This document shows, in pieces, positions 33,600 to 41,869 of a stretch of DNA of 64,000 bases. The stretch lies in NCBI GenBank assembly GCA_027488845.1, contig JAIYBC010000028.1, positions 1 to 64,000 on the forward strand, read 5' to 3'. The notes under the pieces are model-generated. The model saw only the letters and a program-made list of their open reading frames with translations, was not told where the DNA came from and made no database searches. This stretch comes from Verrucomicrobiales bacterium. Its GTDB lineage: Bacteria; Verrucomicrobiota; Verrucomicrobiia; Limisphaerales; UBA9464. Every line of letters begins with the position of its first letter. Position 1 is the stretch's first letter. The position numbers were made by a program, and so were the translations under genes.

Positions 33600-34777
33600 A
33601 GGACGGTGGCCAGAAGCGGATCCGAACCCTGGTCGTGGACGACTCCGCGCTCGTCCGACGGATCGTCCAGGAAAGCCTCGCCGACGAACCCGACATCGAG
33701 GTCGTCGGCACCGCGGCCGACCCCTACGAGGCCCGCGACCGCATCCTCGAGCTCCAGCCCGACGTGGTGACGCTCGACATCAACATGCCGCGCATGGACG
33801 GGCTCACGTTCCTGCGCCTGCTCATGAGACACCGCCCGACACGGGTGATCGTCATGAGCTCGCACACCGGCTCGGCCACGGCGATCGCCATGGAAGCCCT
33901 CGAGGCCGGCGCCATCGACTTCATCGGCAAGCCGAGCGGCTCCTTCTCGGCGCACAGCGACGGACAGGCCTTGGCCACGAAGATCCGGGCGGCCGCCCAG
34001 GCCCGGATCCGGCGCCCCGTCGAGCCGGCACCCGCCCCACGGCCGCCATCGGCCCCCCGTGTCGCCGACAGACCCGCGCCAACACCGGCCGCCCCGCAGG
34101 CCACCCGGTCGCTGTCGGATGTCCATCGCGTGGCCGCCGCCCTGAACCCGCCCGCCGCCAAGCCCCCGCCGCGTCCCCCTGGACCCCGGACCCGCGACGT
34201 CATCCTCATCGGTTCCTCGACCGGCGGGACGGAGGCACTTCGGGAGATCCTCACCGCGCTGCCCACGCACCTTCCCGGCATCTGCATCGTGCAGCACATC
34301 CCGGCCCGCTTCTCCGCCGCGCTCGCCGGACGCCTCGACACGCTCTGCCAGATCCGCGTCAAGGAGGCCGAGGCCGGCGACCGCGTGGAGCCCGGCACCG
34401 CGCTGATCGCGCCGGGCGGCTTCCACATGACGCTCCACTGGCGTGGCGACCACCACGTCGTCGAGCTCAACGAAGGTCCGCTGGTCCACCACCAGCGCCC
34501 CGCGGTCGACATCCTCTTCGAGTCCGCGCTCCGCACCGGCTCCGCCGCAGGCACCCTCGCCGTGATCCTCACCGGCATGGGCGTGGACGGGGCATCGGGC
34601 ATGAGGCACCTCCGCGACGCCGGCGCCTTCACGGTCGCACAGGACGAGGAAAGCTGCGCCGTCTTCGGCATGCCCCGCGCCGCCATCGAAGCCGGCGGCG
34701 TGGACGAAGTGCTGCCCCTGGACCGCATCGCGGAACGCATCGCCCGCGGCCGCCGCCCAGCCGCCGTCCCCGCCTGA
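33596..34777 (+). CDS. cheB: Protein-glutamate methylesterase CheB
   Basis: A 393-residue response-regulator enzyme that removes methyl groups from chemoreceptors. The receiver domain (about 8-130) carries D61 in TLDINMPRMDG. A long Pro/Ala-rich linker (about 140-200) joins it to the esterase domain, with catalytic S208 in GSSTGGTEAL, H234 in CIVQHIPARF and D331 in TGMGVDGASGM. The linker is longer than in enteric CheB. The start overlaps the HDOD stop (ATGA). As the last gene of the group it completes the adaptation set CheR/CheD/CheB without kinase or receptor. Confidence 0.95.
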   Translation: MKDGGQKRIRTLVVDDSALVRRIVQESLADEPDIEVVGTAADPYEARDRILELQPDVVTLDINMPRMDGLTFLRLLMRHRPTRVIVMSSHTGSATAIAMEALEAGAIDFIGKPSGSFSAHSDGQALATKIRAAAQARIRRPVEPAPAPRPPSAPRVADRPAPTPAAPQATRSLSDVHRVAAALNPPAAKPPPRPPGPRTRDVILIGSSTGGTEALREILTALPTHLPGICIVQHIPARFSAALAGRLDTLCQIRVKEAEAGDRVEPGTALIAPGGFHMTLHWRGDHHVVELNEGPLVHHQRPAVDILFESALRTGSAAGTLAVILTGMGVDGASGMRHLRDAGAFTVAQDEESCAVFGMPRAAIEAGGVDEVLPLDRIAERIARGRRPAAVPA

Positions 34778-34851
34778 TCTGGATTCGCCCACCCAGAGCG
34801 AGGAAGAGGCCCACGCGGAGACGCGGAGGACGAAGTCCCACAACAAAGAAC

Positions 34852-35216
34852 CGAGTCCGGATGCGACTCGGACAAGGAAGAACGACCTCTTCCCGAACGC
34901 GATCTCAGCGGCACGGAGTACGGGCTTCAGCCGGTTTGCACCTCGTGTGAAAGGGCGCCTGGGTCGGTTCCAAGGTTTTGAGACCTGGAAGGTTTTCGCC
35001 GGCTGGAGCCGGGACACCGTACCTGAACTCCCACATCGAAGACCTGAGTCCGAATGCAACTCGGACATCAAAAGACGGCCTTCTCCGAAACCCGATCTCA
35101 GGGGCACGGAGTACCGGCTTCAGCCGGTTAAGGCCTCGTGCGACCGGGCGCTTGGGCCAGTTCCGAAGTCCTGAGACCCGGAAGGTTTCCGCCGGCTGAA
35201 GCCGGGACTCCGTACC
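34852..35216. repeat. Tandem pair of ~190-bp units with inverted ends
   Basis: Two diverged copies follow each other with a period of about 193 bp (34852-35023 and 35045-35216). Each begins with a small GAGTC/GACTC-type hairpin and contains a 113-bp block bounded by inverted ends. The left ends (34910-34934, 35103-35127) start GGCACGGAGTAC and contain GGCTTCAGCCGG; the right ends (34999-35023, 35192-35216) read CCGGCTG then CCGTACC. The shape suggests a palindromic mobile or REP-like element. The wider 34778-35359 interval has no supported gene; translations across it are compositional artefacts of the repeat. Confidence 0.8.
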
Positions 35217-35359
35217 CAATCGAGGCCAAGAAGCCAGAAGCAGAGCGGGAACGGTACCGGATTGCGTCCCAGCCGAGGCCACCTTGGCACCCCTGGCACC
35301 CATGGTTGTGAAACTCCTCCGCGGCTCCGCGTGCGGGTTTGCCTCCCAGGGACTCCGGC

Positions 35360-36193
35360 TCAACGGTCCAGCTTCCGCGGGGGACGCACCGGTTGCGGGG
35401 CACGCAGACGCGTGTAGAGCCAGACTTCCAGCGGCCTCAGCGGGCCCAGCCACGCGTAGAACGGCGAATAGACCAGCCGCAGCCGGACCAACGACAACAG
35501 CATGTTCAGCGAGGTGCGGCTGTTGAAGACCACCGTGGATCCGCTCTTGTCCGACCATTCCGTCGGCACTTCCAGCACCCGGAAGCCGGCCTTCCTCATC
35601 GAGTAGAGCAGGTTCACGTCGAAGGCCAGGTCGGCGAGGGTCAGGCGGTCGTGGATCCGCTCGATCGCCCTCCGCCGCATCACCTTCGCCCCGCATTGCG
35701 TGTCGCGGATGCCCATCCCGAAGAAGGCCTCCACGAACAGGTGGAACAGCCGGCTGGCAAACTGCCGCTTCCCGGGCTGGGAATGGTGGATCACCGCCCC
35801 CGGGATCCAACGCGAGCCGATCGCGCAGTCCACCGCCGGGTCCTCCAGGCGTCGCACCAGGTCGAGGAAGGCCGCAGGGGCCGTCGCACCATCCGCATCG
35901 ACGTATCCGATGTAGTCCGCCATCGGGGCGAGCTTCAACCCCTCGATCAACGCGCCTCCCTTCCCGATCGCCGCCGGGAACTCGAGGTGCGAGACGCACA
36001 GGTACCGCTGCTCTGCCGCACGCACGACGCCCAGAGTGTTGTCGCGGCACCCGTTCAGGATCACCACGATCCGGAAACGCCCGGCATAGTGCCGGATGAA
36101 GTGCTCGGAATACGCCTCCAGCACGGGACCGATCCTCGCCTCCTCGTTGTAGGCGGGGATCAGGAGCAGCAGGCTGGGTGCGGAGACCGTCAC
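35360..36193 (-). CDS. Family 2 glycosyltransferase (dolichyl-phosphate sugar transferase-like)
   Basis: A 277-residue protein with a GT-A fold. The N-terminal nucleotide-sugar region is LLLLIPAYNEEARIG; the DxD-type metal site is YVDADGATAP; a later acceptor-side signature is RDTQCGAKVMRR. The C-terminal part, including SLVRLRLVYSPFYAWLG, is moderately hydrophobic and may touch the membrane. It resembles enzymes that glycosylate polyprenyl phosphate. The open frame begins at a GTG (36301), but the first 36 residues are low-complexity; the GTG at 36193, eight residues before the first strand, is preferred. It is divergent from the cytidylyltransferase gene, and together they suggest surface polysaccharide synthesis. 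Confidence 0.85.
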   Translation of the reverse strand: MTVSAPSLLLLIPAYNEEARIGPVLEAYSEHFIRHYAGRFRIVVILNGCRDNTLGVVRAAEQRYLCVSHLEFPAAIGKGGALIEGLKLAPMADYIGYVDADGATAPAAFLDLVRRLEDPAVDCAIGSRWIPGAVIHHSQPGKRQFASRLFHLFVEAFFGMGIRDTQCGAKVMRRRAIERIHDRLTLADLAFDVNLLYSMRKAGFRVLEVPTEWSDKSGSTVVFNSRTSLNMLLSLVRLRLVYSPFYAWLGPLRPLEVWLYTRLRAPQPVRPPRKLDR

Positions 36194-36341
36194 GCGGGCG
36201 GAATGGGTAGACAATCCGCCGGCCGCCGTCGAAGCCGAATCCGGCCGAACCACGGCCGGCCCGCGGACCGCTCCTTTACTAGCGCTTCCCCACGCCGCCA
36301 CGGCTGCCTAGCCTCTCCCCGGTCCAGTCACGTCCCACACG

Positions 36342-37118
36342 ATGAAGGTCGTCATTCTCTGCGGTGGTCTCGGAACGCGTCTGCGCGAGGAGACCGAATA
36401 CCGTCCCAAGCCCATGGTCCCCGTCGGGGGACGTCCCATCCTCTGGCACATCATGAAGCTCTACGCCCGCCATGGGCACCGGGACTTCGTCCTCTGCCTC
36501 GGATACAAGGGCGAGGTCATCAAGGACTACTTCCGCAACTACCTCTGGAACACCTCGGACGTCACGCTGACCCTCGGACGCAATCCGAGGATCCGCTACC
36601 ACAACACCCATGAGGAGGAGGACTGGACCGTCACCCTGCTGGAGACCGGACAGGAGACCATGACCGGCGGACGCCTCCGTCGCGCGCTCGCCCACGTGCC
36701 CGACGAGCGGTTCCTGTTCACCTACGGCGACGGCCTCACCGACAGCGACATCAACGCCTCCATCCGGTTCCACGAGTCGCATGGCGCGGTCGCCACCGTG
36801 ACCGCGGTCCGGCCGTCGGGCCGCTTCGGCGAACTCGCCATGGACGGCCAGACCATCACCGCCTTCACCGAGAAGCCCGACCAGGAGAACGCCTACATCA
36901 GCGGCGGGTTCATGGTGCTCGACCGCCGGATCCGGGAGTACCTCGGCGAGGACGACGGTTGTGTCTTCGAGAAGGGCCCGATGGAACGCCTCGTGCAGGA
37001 AGGCCAGCTCAAGGCCTACCGTCACGAGGGGTTCTGGCAGTGCATGGACACCTACCGCGAACAGCAGATGCTCGACCGGATGTGGCAGACCGGGAAGGCG
37101 CCGTGGAAGACCTGGTGA
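36342..37118 (+). CDS. rfbF: Glucose-1-phosphate cytidylyltransferase
   Basis: A 258-residue enzyme that makes CDP-glucose from CTP and glucose 1-phosphate, the entry to CDP-3,6-dideoxyhexoses of O-antigens. The nucleotidyltransferase signature LCGGLGTRLREETEYRPKPM is at residues 7-26, followed by PVGGRPILWHIMK, the metal site FTYGDGLTDSD, and SGGFMVLD. The C-terminus HEGFWQCMDTYREQ is the family ending. CDP-glucose dehydratase (rfbG) is not in the window. The 82-bp gap to the next small gene suggests a possible operon. Confidence 0.94.
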   Translation: MKVVILCGGLGTRLREETEYRPKPMVPVGGRPILWHIMKLYARHGHRDFVLCLGYKGEVIKDYFRNYLWNTSDVTLTLGRNPRIRYHNTHEEEDWTVTLLETGQETMTGGRLRRALAHVPDERFLFTYGDGLTDSDINASIRFHESHGAVATVTAVRPSGRFGELAMDGQTITAFTEKPDQENAYISGGFMVLDRRIREYLGEDDGCVFEKGPMERLVQEGQLKAYRHEGFWQCMDTYREQQMLDRMWQTGKAPWKTW

Positions 37119-37200
37119 CGCGGTCCCGCGCACGCCGGCCCACCCGGGAGCCCCGATCATCGGGGTTGTCGCGGGGGGCGAATTCCGGAAGGTTCCAGAC

Positions 37201-37491
37201 ATGGAGTTCCTGATCGCACGCGAAGACGGTCAACCGTTGCTCCTGGACGCCTCGCACTACGCGGCGGTGTTGAAGCCGAACAGCATGCCGTGCCGGCAGG
37301 TGTCCGGCTGGGGCGCGCATCGGATCGAGGTGCAGGGCTGTCCGATCGTCTTCGGCTTCGAGCAGGAAGGCATCACCGTCACCTTCCAGAACTGGCTCCT
37401 TTCCGAGAAGGACATGTCCCGCATCGTCCAGGAGATCGCCGCGAACCTCACCCGCGAACTCGGCTCCCCGGTCCTCGCCAAGGAGCAGTGA
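37201..37491 (+). CDS. Small conserved-looking hypothetical protein
   Basis: A 96-residue soluble protein of unknown function. It has strand-rich sequence MEFLIAREDGQPLLLDASHY at the start and an amphipathic C-terminal helix (EKDMSRIVQEIAANLTRELG). No signal peptide, membrane segment or known motif is seen, apart from two cysteines (in MPCRQ and GCPIV). The ATG at 37201 is chosen because coding character begins there. It is followed 7 nt later by a tandem-repeat array. It could belong with rfbF but nothing in the sequence proves it. Confidence 0.65.
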   Translation: MEFLIAREDGQPLLLDASHYAAVLKPNSMPCRQVSGWGAHRIEVQGCPIVFGFEQEGITVTFQNWLLSEKDMSRIVQEIAANLTRELGSPVLAKEQ

Positions 37492-37498
37492 TGGGGGT

Positions 37499-37546
37499 GT
37501 TGAAAGGTTGAAAGGTTGAAAGGTTGAAAGGTTGAAGGGTTGAAGC
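37499..37546. repeat. Six-copy 8-bp tandem repeat (GTTGAAAG)
   Basis: Four exact copies of GTTGAAAG (37499-37530) are followed by two near-exact ones (GTTGAAGG, GTTGAAGC). The array is far more AT-rich than the host sequence and is likely to vary in copy number. It is the first half of a composite element completed by the 7-bp array at 37587-37642; the same 8-bp word occurs inverted near 41362-41407. Confidence 0.93.
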
Positions 37547-37586
37547 GGTGGATGGGTCGGCGATGAACCGCCGCAGTGACCCTCAA

Positions 37587-37642
37587 CGGACCACGGACCA
37601 CGGACCACGGACCACGGACAACCGACAACCGACAACGGACAA
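37587..37642. repeat. Eight-copy 7-bp tandem repeat (CGGACCA/CGGACAA)
   Basis: Eight consecutive 7-bp units: four CGGACCA, then variants CGGACAA, CCGACAA, CCGACAA and CGGACAA. It is followed at 37658-37680 by the words CCTCCGTG and CTCCGTGGCC, which recur at 55939-55970. It lies just upstream of the ThuA-like gene starting at 37729, so copy number could influence that leader or promoter. Confidence 0.93.
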
Positions 37643-37728
37643 CAACCCCAGAAATGGCCTCCGTGCCTCCGTGGCCAATCCCTTCCCCTCCCTTGTCCAC
37701 GCACGGCGTTTGCGGAAGACTCCGTCGC

Positions 37729-38541
37729 ATGTCCCCGTTCCGCACCGTTTCCGCTTGGCTCACGCTGACGCTGGCGCTCGCGGCGATGTCCGCACCTGCG
37801 CTCCGGGCCCAGGACCGCAAGCCGCCGCTGCTGCGGGCGCTGCTGGTGTGTGGCGGATGCTGCCACGACTACGACCGCCAGAAGACGATCCTCCGGAACG
37901 GCCTCGAGTCCCGCGCCTGGGTGGTCGTCGACACGATCCAGCAGGGCGGCACCGCCCGTGAAAGCCGCATCCCGTTGTACGAGGACCCGAACTGGGCAAA
38001 GGGCTACGACGTGGTCCTGCATGACGACTGCTTCGGGATGGTGGGGGACACCAACTTCATCGCGAAGATCCTCGCGCCCCATCGTGCCGGGGTGCCCGCG
38101 GTGAACCTCCACTGCGCCGCCCACAGCTACCGCGTCGCAACGGACCTCGAGTGGCCGCGCTTCCTCGGCATCCGCTCGCTCCAGCACGGCCCGGCCAGTC
38201 CCATCGACGTCCGGACCGTGGACGCCACCCACCCGATCACCGCCGGCCTTTCCTGGAACACCTGGCTCACCGGCAAGGAGGAGCTCTACAACAACATCAC
38301 CATCCATCCCACCGCCCAGCCGTTGCAGCGCGGACGACAGGGGACCAACGACCTGGTCCTGACCTGGGTGAACCACTACGGGAAGACCCGCGTGTTCAAC
38401 ACGACGCTGGGCCACTTCAACGAGACCGTCTCCGATCCGCGGTACCTCGACCTCGTGACCCGTGGACTGCTCTGGGCCTGCGACCGGCTCGACGACGCGC
38501 ACCGGCGTCCGTTCCGTCCGGATGCGGATGCGGCGGAATAG
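37729..38541 (+). CDS. Secreted ThuA-like protein
   Basis: A 270-residue exported ThuA-domain protein. The signal peptide (about 1-27) ends ALRAQD. The fold is glutamine-amidotransferase-like, with early LLVCGGCCHDYDRQ, central VVLHDDCFGM, and the later WLTGKEELYNNITIHPTA and VFNTTLGHFNETV. ThuA-like proteins occur with sugar oxidoreductases in many PVC genomes, and two ThuA domains are fused to one such enzyme earlier in this window. The catalytic role of ThuA proteins is poorly defined. It is preceded by a tandem-repeat region and followed by an inverted-repeat element. Confidence 0.87.
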   Translation: MSPFRTVSAWLTLTLALAAMSAPALRAQDRKPPLLRALLVCGGCCHDYDRQKTILRNGLESRAWVVVDTIQQGGTARESRIPLYEDPNWAKGYDVVLHDDCFGMVGDTNFIAKILAPHRAGVPAVNLHCAAHSYRVATDLEWPRFLGIRSLQHGPASPIDVRTVDATHPITAGLSWNTWLTGKEELYNNITIHPTAQPLQRGRQGTNDLVLTWVNHYGKTRVFNTTLGHFNETVSDPRYLDLVTRGLLWACDRLDDAHRRPFRPDADAAE

Positions 38542-38574
38542 CGGAGCGATCCGTTCAGAAGGAGCCGAGACCGA

Positions 38575-38713
38575 CCTCACGCGAATGCGCCAAGACGCCC
38601 GGGGAAGCGCCGGATCCGGGACCGGGAATGCGACCTCCGTTCGGTTGACGGTTCCGCCTCGGGCATCCGGCCGCCTTCGTTCCGTTCACCGGCGGCTTTG
38701 CGGCTTGGCGTGC
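38575..38713. repeat. Long-armed inverted repeat element, copy A
   Basis: The left arm at 38575-38602 (CCTCACGC, then GCGCCAAGACGCC) and the right arm at 38691-38713 (GGCGGCTTTGCGGCTTGGCGTG) are imperfect reverse complements, separated by about 90 bp. It starts 34 nt after the ThuA stop codon. It matches copies B (48721-48862) and C (54651-54795) in arm sequence, length and position after a stop codon. Copy A has the most diverged arms. Confidence 0.65.
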
Positions 38714-38803
38714 CGATCCCTTCCGCATCGTTCCATGAAGGCATCGGCGGCATCGGCCCCCTTGCCGCTTGCCAAGCGCAGGACCGGCCGAAGAGCCTTG
38801 GGC

Positions 38804-40735
38804 ATGGCCCGCAACCCACGGTTCCACCCGCTCCTCGTCGTCCCCGTGTTGGCCGCGCTCCTCGCCCTGCCGGGCCGGGCGATCACCGGGGCATCCGGGT
38901 ACGGTTCCGACGCCAAGACCGACGACACCAACGCCGCCTGGATCGCCGAGCACTACACCAAGTACGAGCACCGCATCCCGATGCGGGACGGCGTGCGGCT
39001 GATGACGCGGGTGTACGTGCCGAAGGACGACTCGAAGCCCTGGCCGATCCTGCTCACGCGGACGCCCTACAGCCTGAAGCCGTATGGCGTGGACAACTTC
39101 CAGTCCGGCTCCGGCAGCTTCGCGGCCTTCGCACGGGACACCTTCGTGATGGTGAGCCAGGACGTCCGTGGCCGCTTCGGATCCGAGGGCGAGTTCGACC
39201 ACATGCGTCCGCACCGGCCGGTGAAGGGCGCCAAGGACATCGACGAGAGCACGGACGCCTGGGACACGATCGACTGGCTGGTGAAGAACGTTCCGAACAA
39301 CAACGGGCGTGTCGGCATGTTCGGCATCTCCTATCCGGGCTTCTACACCGCGGCCGGCATGATCGACAGCCATCCTGCGCTCAAGGCCGCCTCCCCGCAG
39401 GCGCCGATCACCGACTGGTTCATGGGCGACGACCTGCACCACAACGGCGCCTTCTTCCTCTCGCAGAACTTCGGGTTCATGTACTGGTTCGACCAGAAGT
39501 CCGACGACCCGCTGCGCGACGAGGGCAAGCGCTTCGTCTTCGGCAATCCGGACGGATACGACTTCTACCGCCGGATGGGGCCGCTCGCGAACTCGGATGC
39601 GGTGCACCTGAAGGGGCGGTCGCCTTCCTGGAGCGAGTTCCTGAAGCACCCCACCTACGACGCCTACTGGCAGGCGAGGAACATCCGTCCGCACCTGAAG
39701 AACGTGCGCTGCGCGGTGATGACGGTGGGCGGATGGTACGACGCCGAGGACCTGTTCGGGCCGCTGGAGACCTACCGGTGGACCGAGCGCCTGAATCCGG
39801 GCATCACCAACCTGCTGGTGATGGGTCCCTGGTCGCACGGCCAGTGGTCGCACGGCGAGGGCGCCGCGTTGGGGGACGTGCGGCACCACGTGAAGACCGG
39901 GGCGGAATACCGTGAGAAGATGGAGCTGCCGTTCTTCCGGCGTCACCTGAAGGACGACACCAACTCGGTGATCGCGGAGGCGACGATGTTCGAGACGGGC
40001 ACGGACCGCTGGCGGCGCTTCGACGCGTGGCCCCCGAAGTCGACGGTGGAGAGGACGCTGCACCTGCATCGCGGCGGCGGGCTTTCCTTCGAGGCGACCG
40101 CGGCCGACGACGGCGCCTTCGACGAGTACGTCAGCGATCCCGACAAGCCGGTTCCCTTCACCCTCGAGGTCACCACGGACTACCCGCGCTCGTACCCGGT
40201 GCATGACCAGCGCTTCGCCGCGGCCCGGCCGGACGTGCTCGTGTACGAGACCGGGCCGCTGGAGTCGGACGTGACCTTCGCGGGACCGATGGAGGTCACG
40301 TTGAACGTCTCCACCACCGGCACGGACTCCGACTGGGTGGTGAAGCTGGTGGACGTGTACGGACCGGACCATCCGGAGCCGCAGCCGAATCCGGCCCACC
40401 TCGAGATGGGCGGCTACCAGCAGCTGGTGCGGGGCGACGTCTTCCGCGGGAAGTTCCGCAGGAGCTTCGAGAAGCCCGAACCGTTCACGCCGGGCAAGGC
40501 GGAGACCATCCGCTTCACCATGCCGGACGTGCTGCATACGTTCCGCACCGGACACCGGATCATGGTGCAGGTGCAGAGCACGTGGTTCCCGCTGGTGGAC
40601 CGGAACCCGCAGACCTTCGTGAACATCCCCACCGCCACGGCGGCGGACTACAGGAAGGCCACCCAGCGGGTGCACCTGGGGGCGAAGCAGGGCACCTCGA
40701 TCGCGGTCCGCGTGCTCCCGGCGGTCACGCCGTGA
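38804..40735 (+). CDS. CocE/NonD-family hydrolase (S15-type, alpha-amino acid esterase-like)
   Basis: A 643-residue exported hydrolase. The signal peptide is about 1-25. The alpha/beta domain has nucleophile S176 in GISYPGFY, oxyanion/tyrosine-side RTPYSL, catalytic aspartate region TVGGWYDAED and the histidine in MGPWSHGQWSHG. The C-terminal jelly-roll domain (about 420-643) contains DWVVKLVDVYGPD and GHRIMVQVQSTWFP. Related enzymes cleave amino-acid esters, beta-lactam side chains, cocaine or X-Pro peptides; glutarylated peptides or esters are also possible, so the substrate stays open. An upstream ATG at 38734 is less likely. It overlaps the convergent Nudix gene by 11 nt. Confidence 0.9.
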   Translation: MARNPRFHPLLVVPVLAALLALPGRAITGASGYGSDAKTDDTNAAWIAEHYTKYEHRIPMRDGVRLMTRVYVPKDDSKPWPILLTRTPYSLKPYGVDNFQSGSGSFAAFARDTFVMVSQDVRGRFGSEGEFDHMRPHRPVKGAKDIDESTDAWDTIDWLVKNVPNNNGRVGMFGISYPGFYTAAGMIDSHPALKAASPQAPITDWFMGDDLHHNGAFFLSQNFGFMYWFDQKSDDPLRDEGKRFVFGNPDGYDFYRRMGPLANSDAVHLKGRSPSWSEFLKHPTYDAYWQARNIRPHLKNVRCAVMTVGGWYDAEDLFGPLETYRWTERLNPGITNLLVMGPWSHGQWSHGEGAALGDVRHHVKTGAEYREKMELPFFRRHLKDDTNSVIAEATMFETGTDRWRRFDAWPPKSTVERTLHLHRGGGLSFEATAADDGAFDEYVSDPDKPVPFTLEVTTDYPRSYPVHDQRFAAARPDVLVYETGPLESDVTFAGPMEVTLNVSTTGTDSDWVVKLVDVYGPDHPEPQPNPAHLEMGGYQQLVRGDVFRGKFRRSFEKPEPFTPGKAETIRFTMPDVLHTFRTGHRIMVQVQSTWFPLVDRNPQTFVNIPTATAADYRKATQRVHLGAKQGTSIAVRVLPAVTP

Positions 40736-41147
40736 ACCCGGCACCGCGCGGCAGCAGCGCCCGTTCGCTGGTGTGCGTCATCAGCGACAACGCCTCGCCG
40801 ACCGAGACCCAGCGCTTGGCGACCACCTCGCGCGTGTCGGCGACCTCGCCCTCCGTGACGAGGGTCATGTTCCAGTACAGGACCACCTTCGGCACGCCGT
40901 CGACCCGATAGACGTTGCCGCCGGCGAAGTCGCCGATCGTGGCCCGGCATCCGGTCTCCTCCTCGACCTCGCGCAGCGCCGCCTGGGTCCAGGACTCGCC
41001 GGCATCCAGCTTGCCCTTCGGCAACGCCCACTCGGGACCGTAGCGCTTGCGATGGATCAGCAGGAGCTCACGGCCGCGCGGTGTGCTGCGCCAGAGGACG
41101 CCTCCGGCGGCGTGGATGACTTCCGGACCCGCAGGTGGCGAAAACAT
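40725..41147 (-). CDS. Nudix hydrolase
   Basis: A 140-residue Nudix pyrophosphohydrolase. The Nudix box is complete: GKLDAGESWTQAALREVEEE followed by TG, with the REVEEE metal ligands intact. Upstream strands include AAGGVLWR and LLLIHRKRYGPEWALPKG, typical of diadenosine-polyphosphate or MutT-like enzymes. The ATG at 41147 (MFSPPAGPEV) is preferred over an upstream start that lies inside repeat sequence. The substrate cannot be told from the sequence. It is convergent with the CocE gene. Confidence 0.9.
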   Translation of the reverse strand: MFSPPAGPEVIHAAGGVLWRSTPRGRELLLIHRKRYGPEWALPKGKLDAGESWTQAALREVEEETGCRATIGDFAGGNVYRVDGVPKVVLYWNMTLVTEGEVADTREVVAKRWVSVGEALSLMTHTSERALLPRGAGFTA

Positions 41148-41223
41148 GGGGGTCACGATGGGACCTCGGATCGAAGGGACGAAACAAAATGTCGTCGTCA
41201 GCAGCAATTGGCGCGGTTCGGTC

Positions 41224-41407
41224 GTCGTCCGTTGCCAGTTGCCGGTTGCCAGTGGCCCGTCGTCCGTTGCCAGTCGTCCGTTGCCAGTCGTCCGTTGCCG
41301 GTTTCCAGTTGCCGCTGGCCTCCCCCGCTTCTCCCCATCGTCTGACCTACTCCCCCTGTCGCTTCACCCTTCAACCCTTCAACCCTTCACCCTTCACCTT
41401 TCAACCC
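41224..41407. repeat. Composite repeat, inverted relative to 37499-37642
   Basis: Four copies of the 14-bp word GTCGTCCGTTGCCA are present (41224-41237, then three in tandem at 41259-41300, the last ending G). After a spacer an 8-bp array of CCCTTCAA-type units runs 41362-41407, the reverse complement of the GGTTGAA array at 37499. Read on the minus strand the order is 8-bp array, then GGAC-containing array, exactly as in the first locus. Confidence 0.88.
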
Positions 41408-41850
41408 GTTCGCCCCCTAAACCGCCAGGCATGGACTGCTGCGGCGAGGAAGAGTGCGAGGCCGATCCAGCGTCCATGGCCGTGGGCGAAGACGACGGTT
41501 CCCTGGAAGGCGATGAACAGGAAGACCGCGATCCAGACGCGGCGGGCCAACGGAACGAGCTTCGGCCACGTCAGGGCGGCGAGCATCCAGCCGAGGCTGA
41601 AGGCGTAGTTGACCCAGATTCCGGCGCCGAACTCGATGCCGAGGGTCTCACGCACCTGCCGGACGTTGTCCGCGACGGCGGCGGAATGGCTCCAGCGGTA
41701 GGCGTGGTGGAAGGCGGCCGCGACGTGGACCGCATAGAACAGGGCGCCGACCCGCCAGGACGCCGTCGGACGCCAGCCCCGGGTGGCGGCGAGGCCAAAG
41801 GCGACCGCAGGCCAGATGGCCACGCGCAGGATCAGCTCGGACGGGCTCAT
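41401..41850 (-). CDS. Small multi-pass membrane protein
   Basis: A 149-residue membrane protein of unknown function with about four hydrophobic segments (near 5-20, 33-45, 75-95 and 105-145). Polar features between them include a His-rich stretch FHHAYRWSHS and late HGHGRW. Its 3' end abuts a repeat array, which may even encode the last few codons (RFRGRTG). The 19-bp gap to the upstream YdcF-like gene implies cotranscription. I recognise no family. Confidence 0.75.
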   Translation of the reverse strand: MSPSELILRVAIWPAVAFGLAATRGWRPTASWRVGALFYAVHVAAAFHHAYRWSHSAAVADNVRQVRETLGIEFGAGIWVNYAFSLGWMLAALTWPKLVPLARRVWIAVFLFIAFQGTVVFAHGHGRWIGLALFLAAAVHAWRFRGRTG

Positions 41851-41869
41851 GGGGTCCTGGGACGACGGA

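Noticed and set aside
37499-37642. Possible CRISPR array
   Set aside because: The units are 7-8 bp and contiguous without spacers, so this is a simple tandem repeat, not CRISPR.
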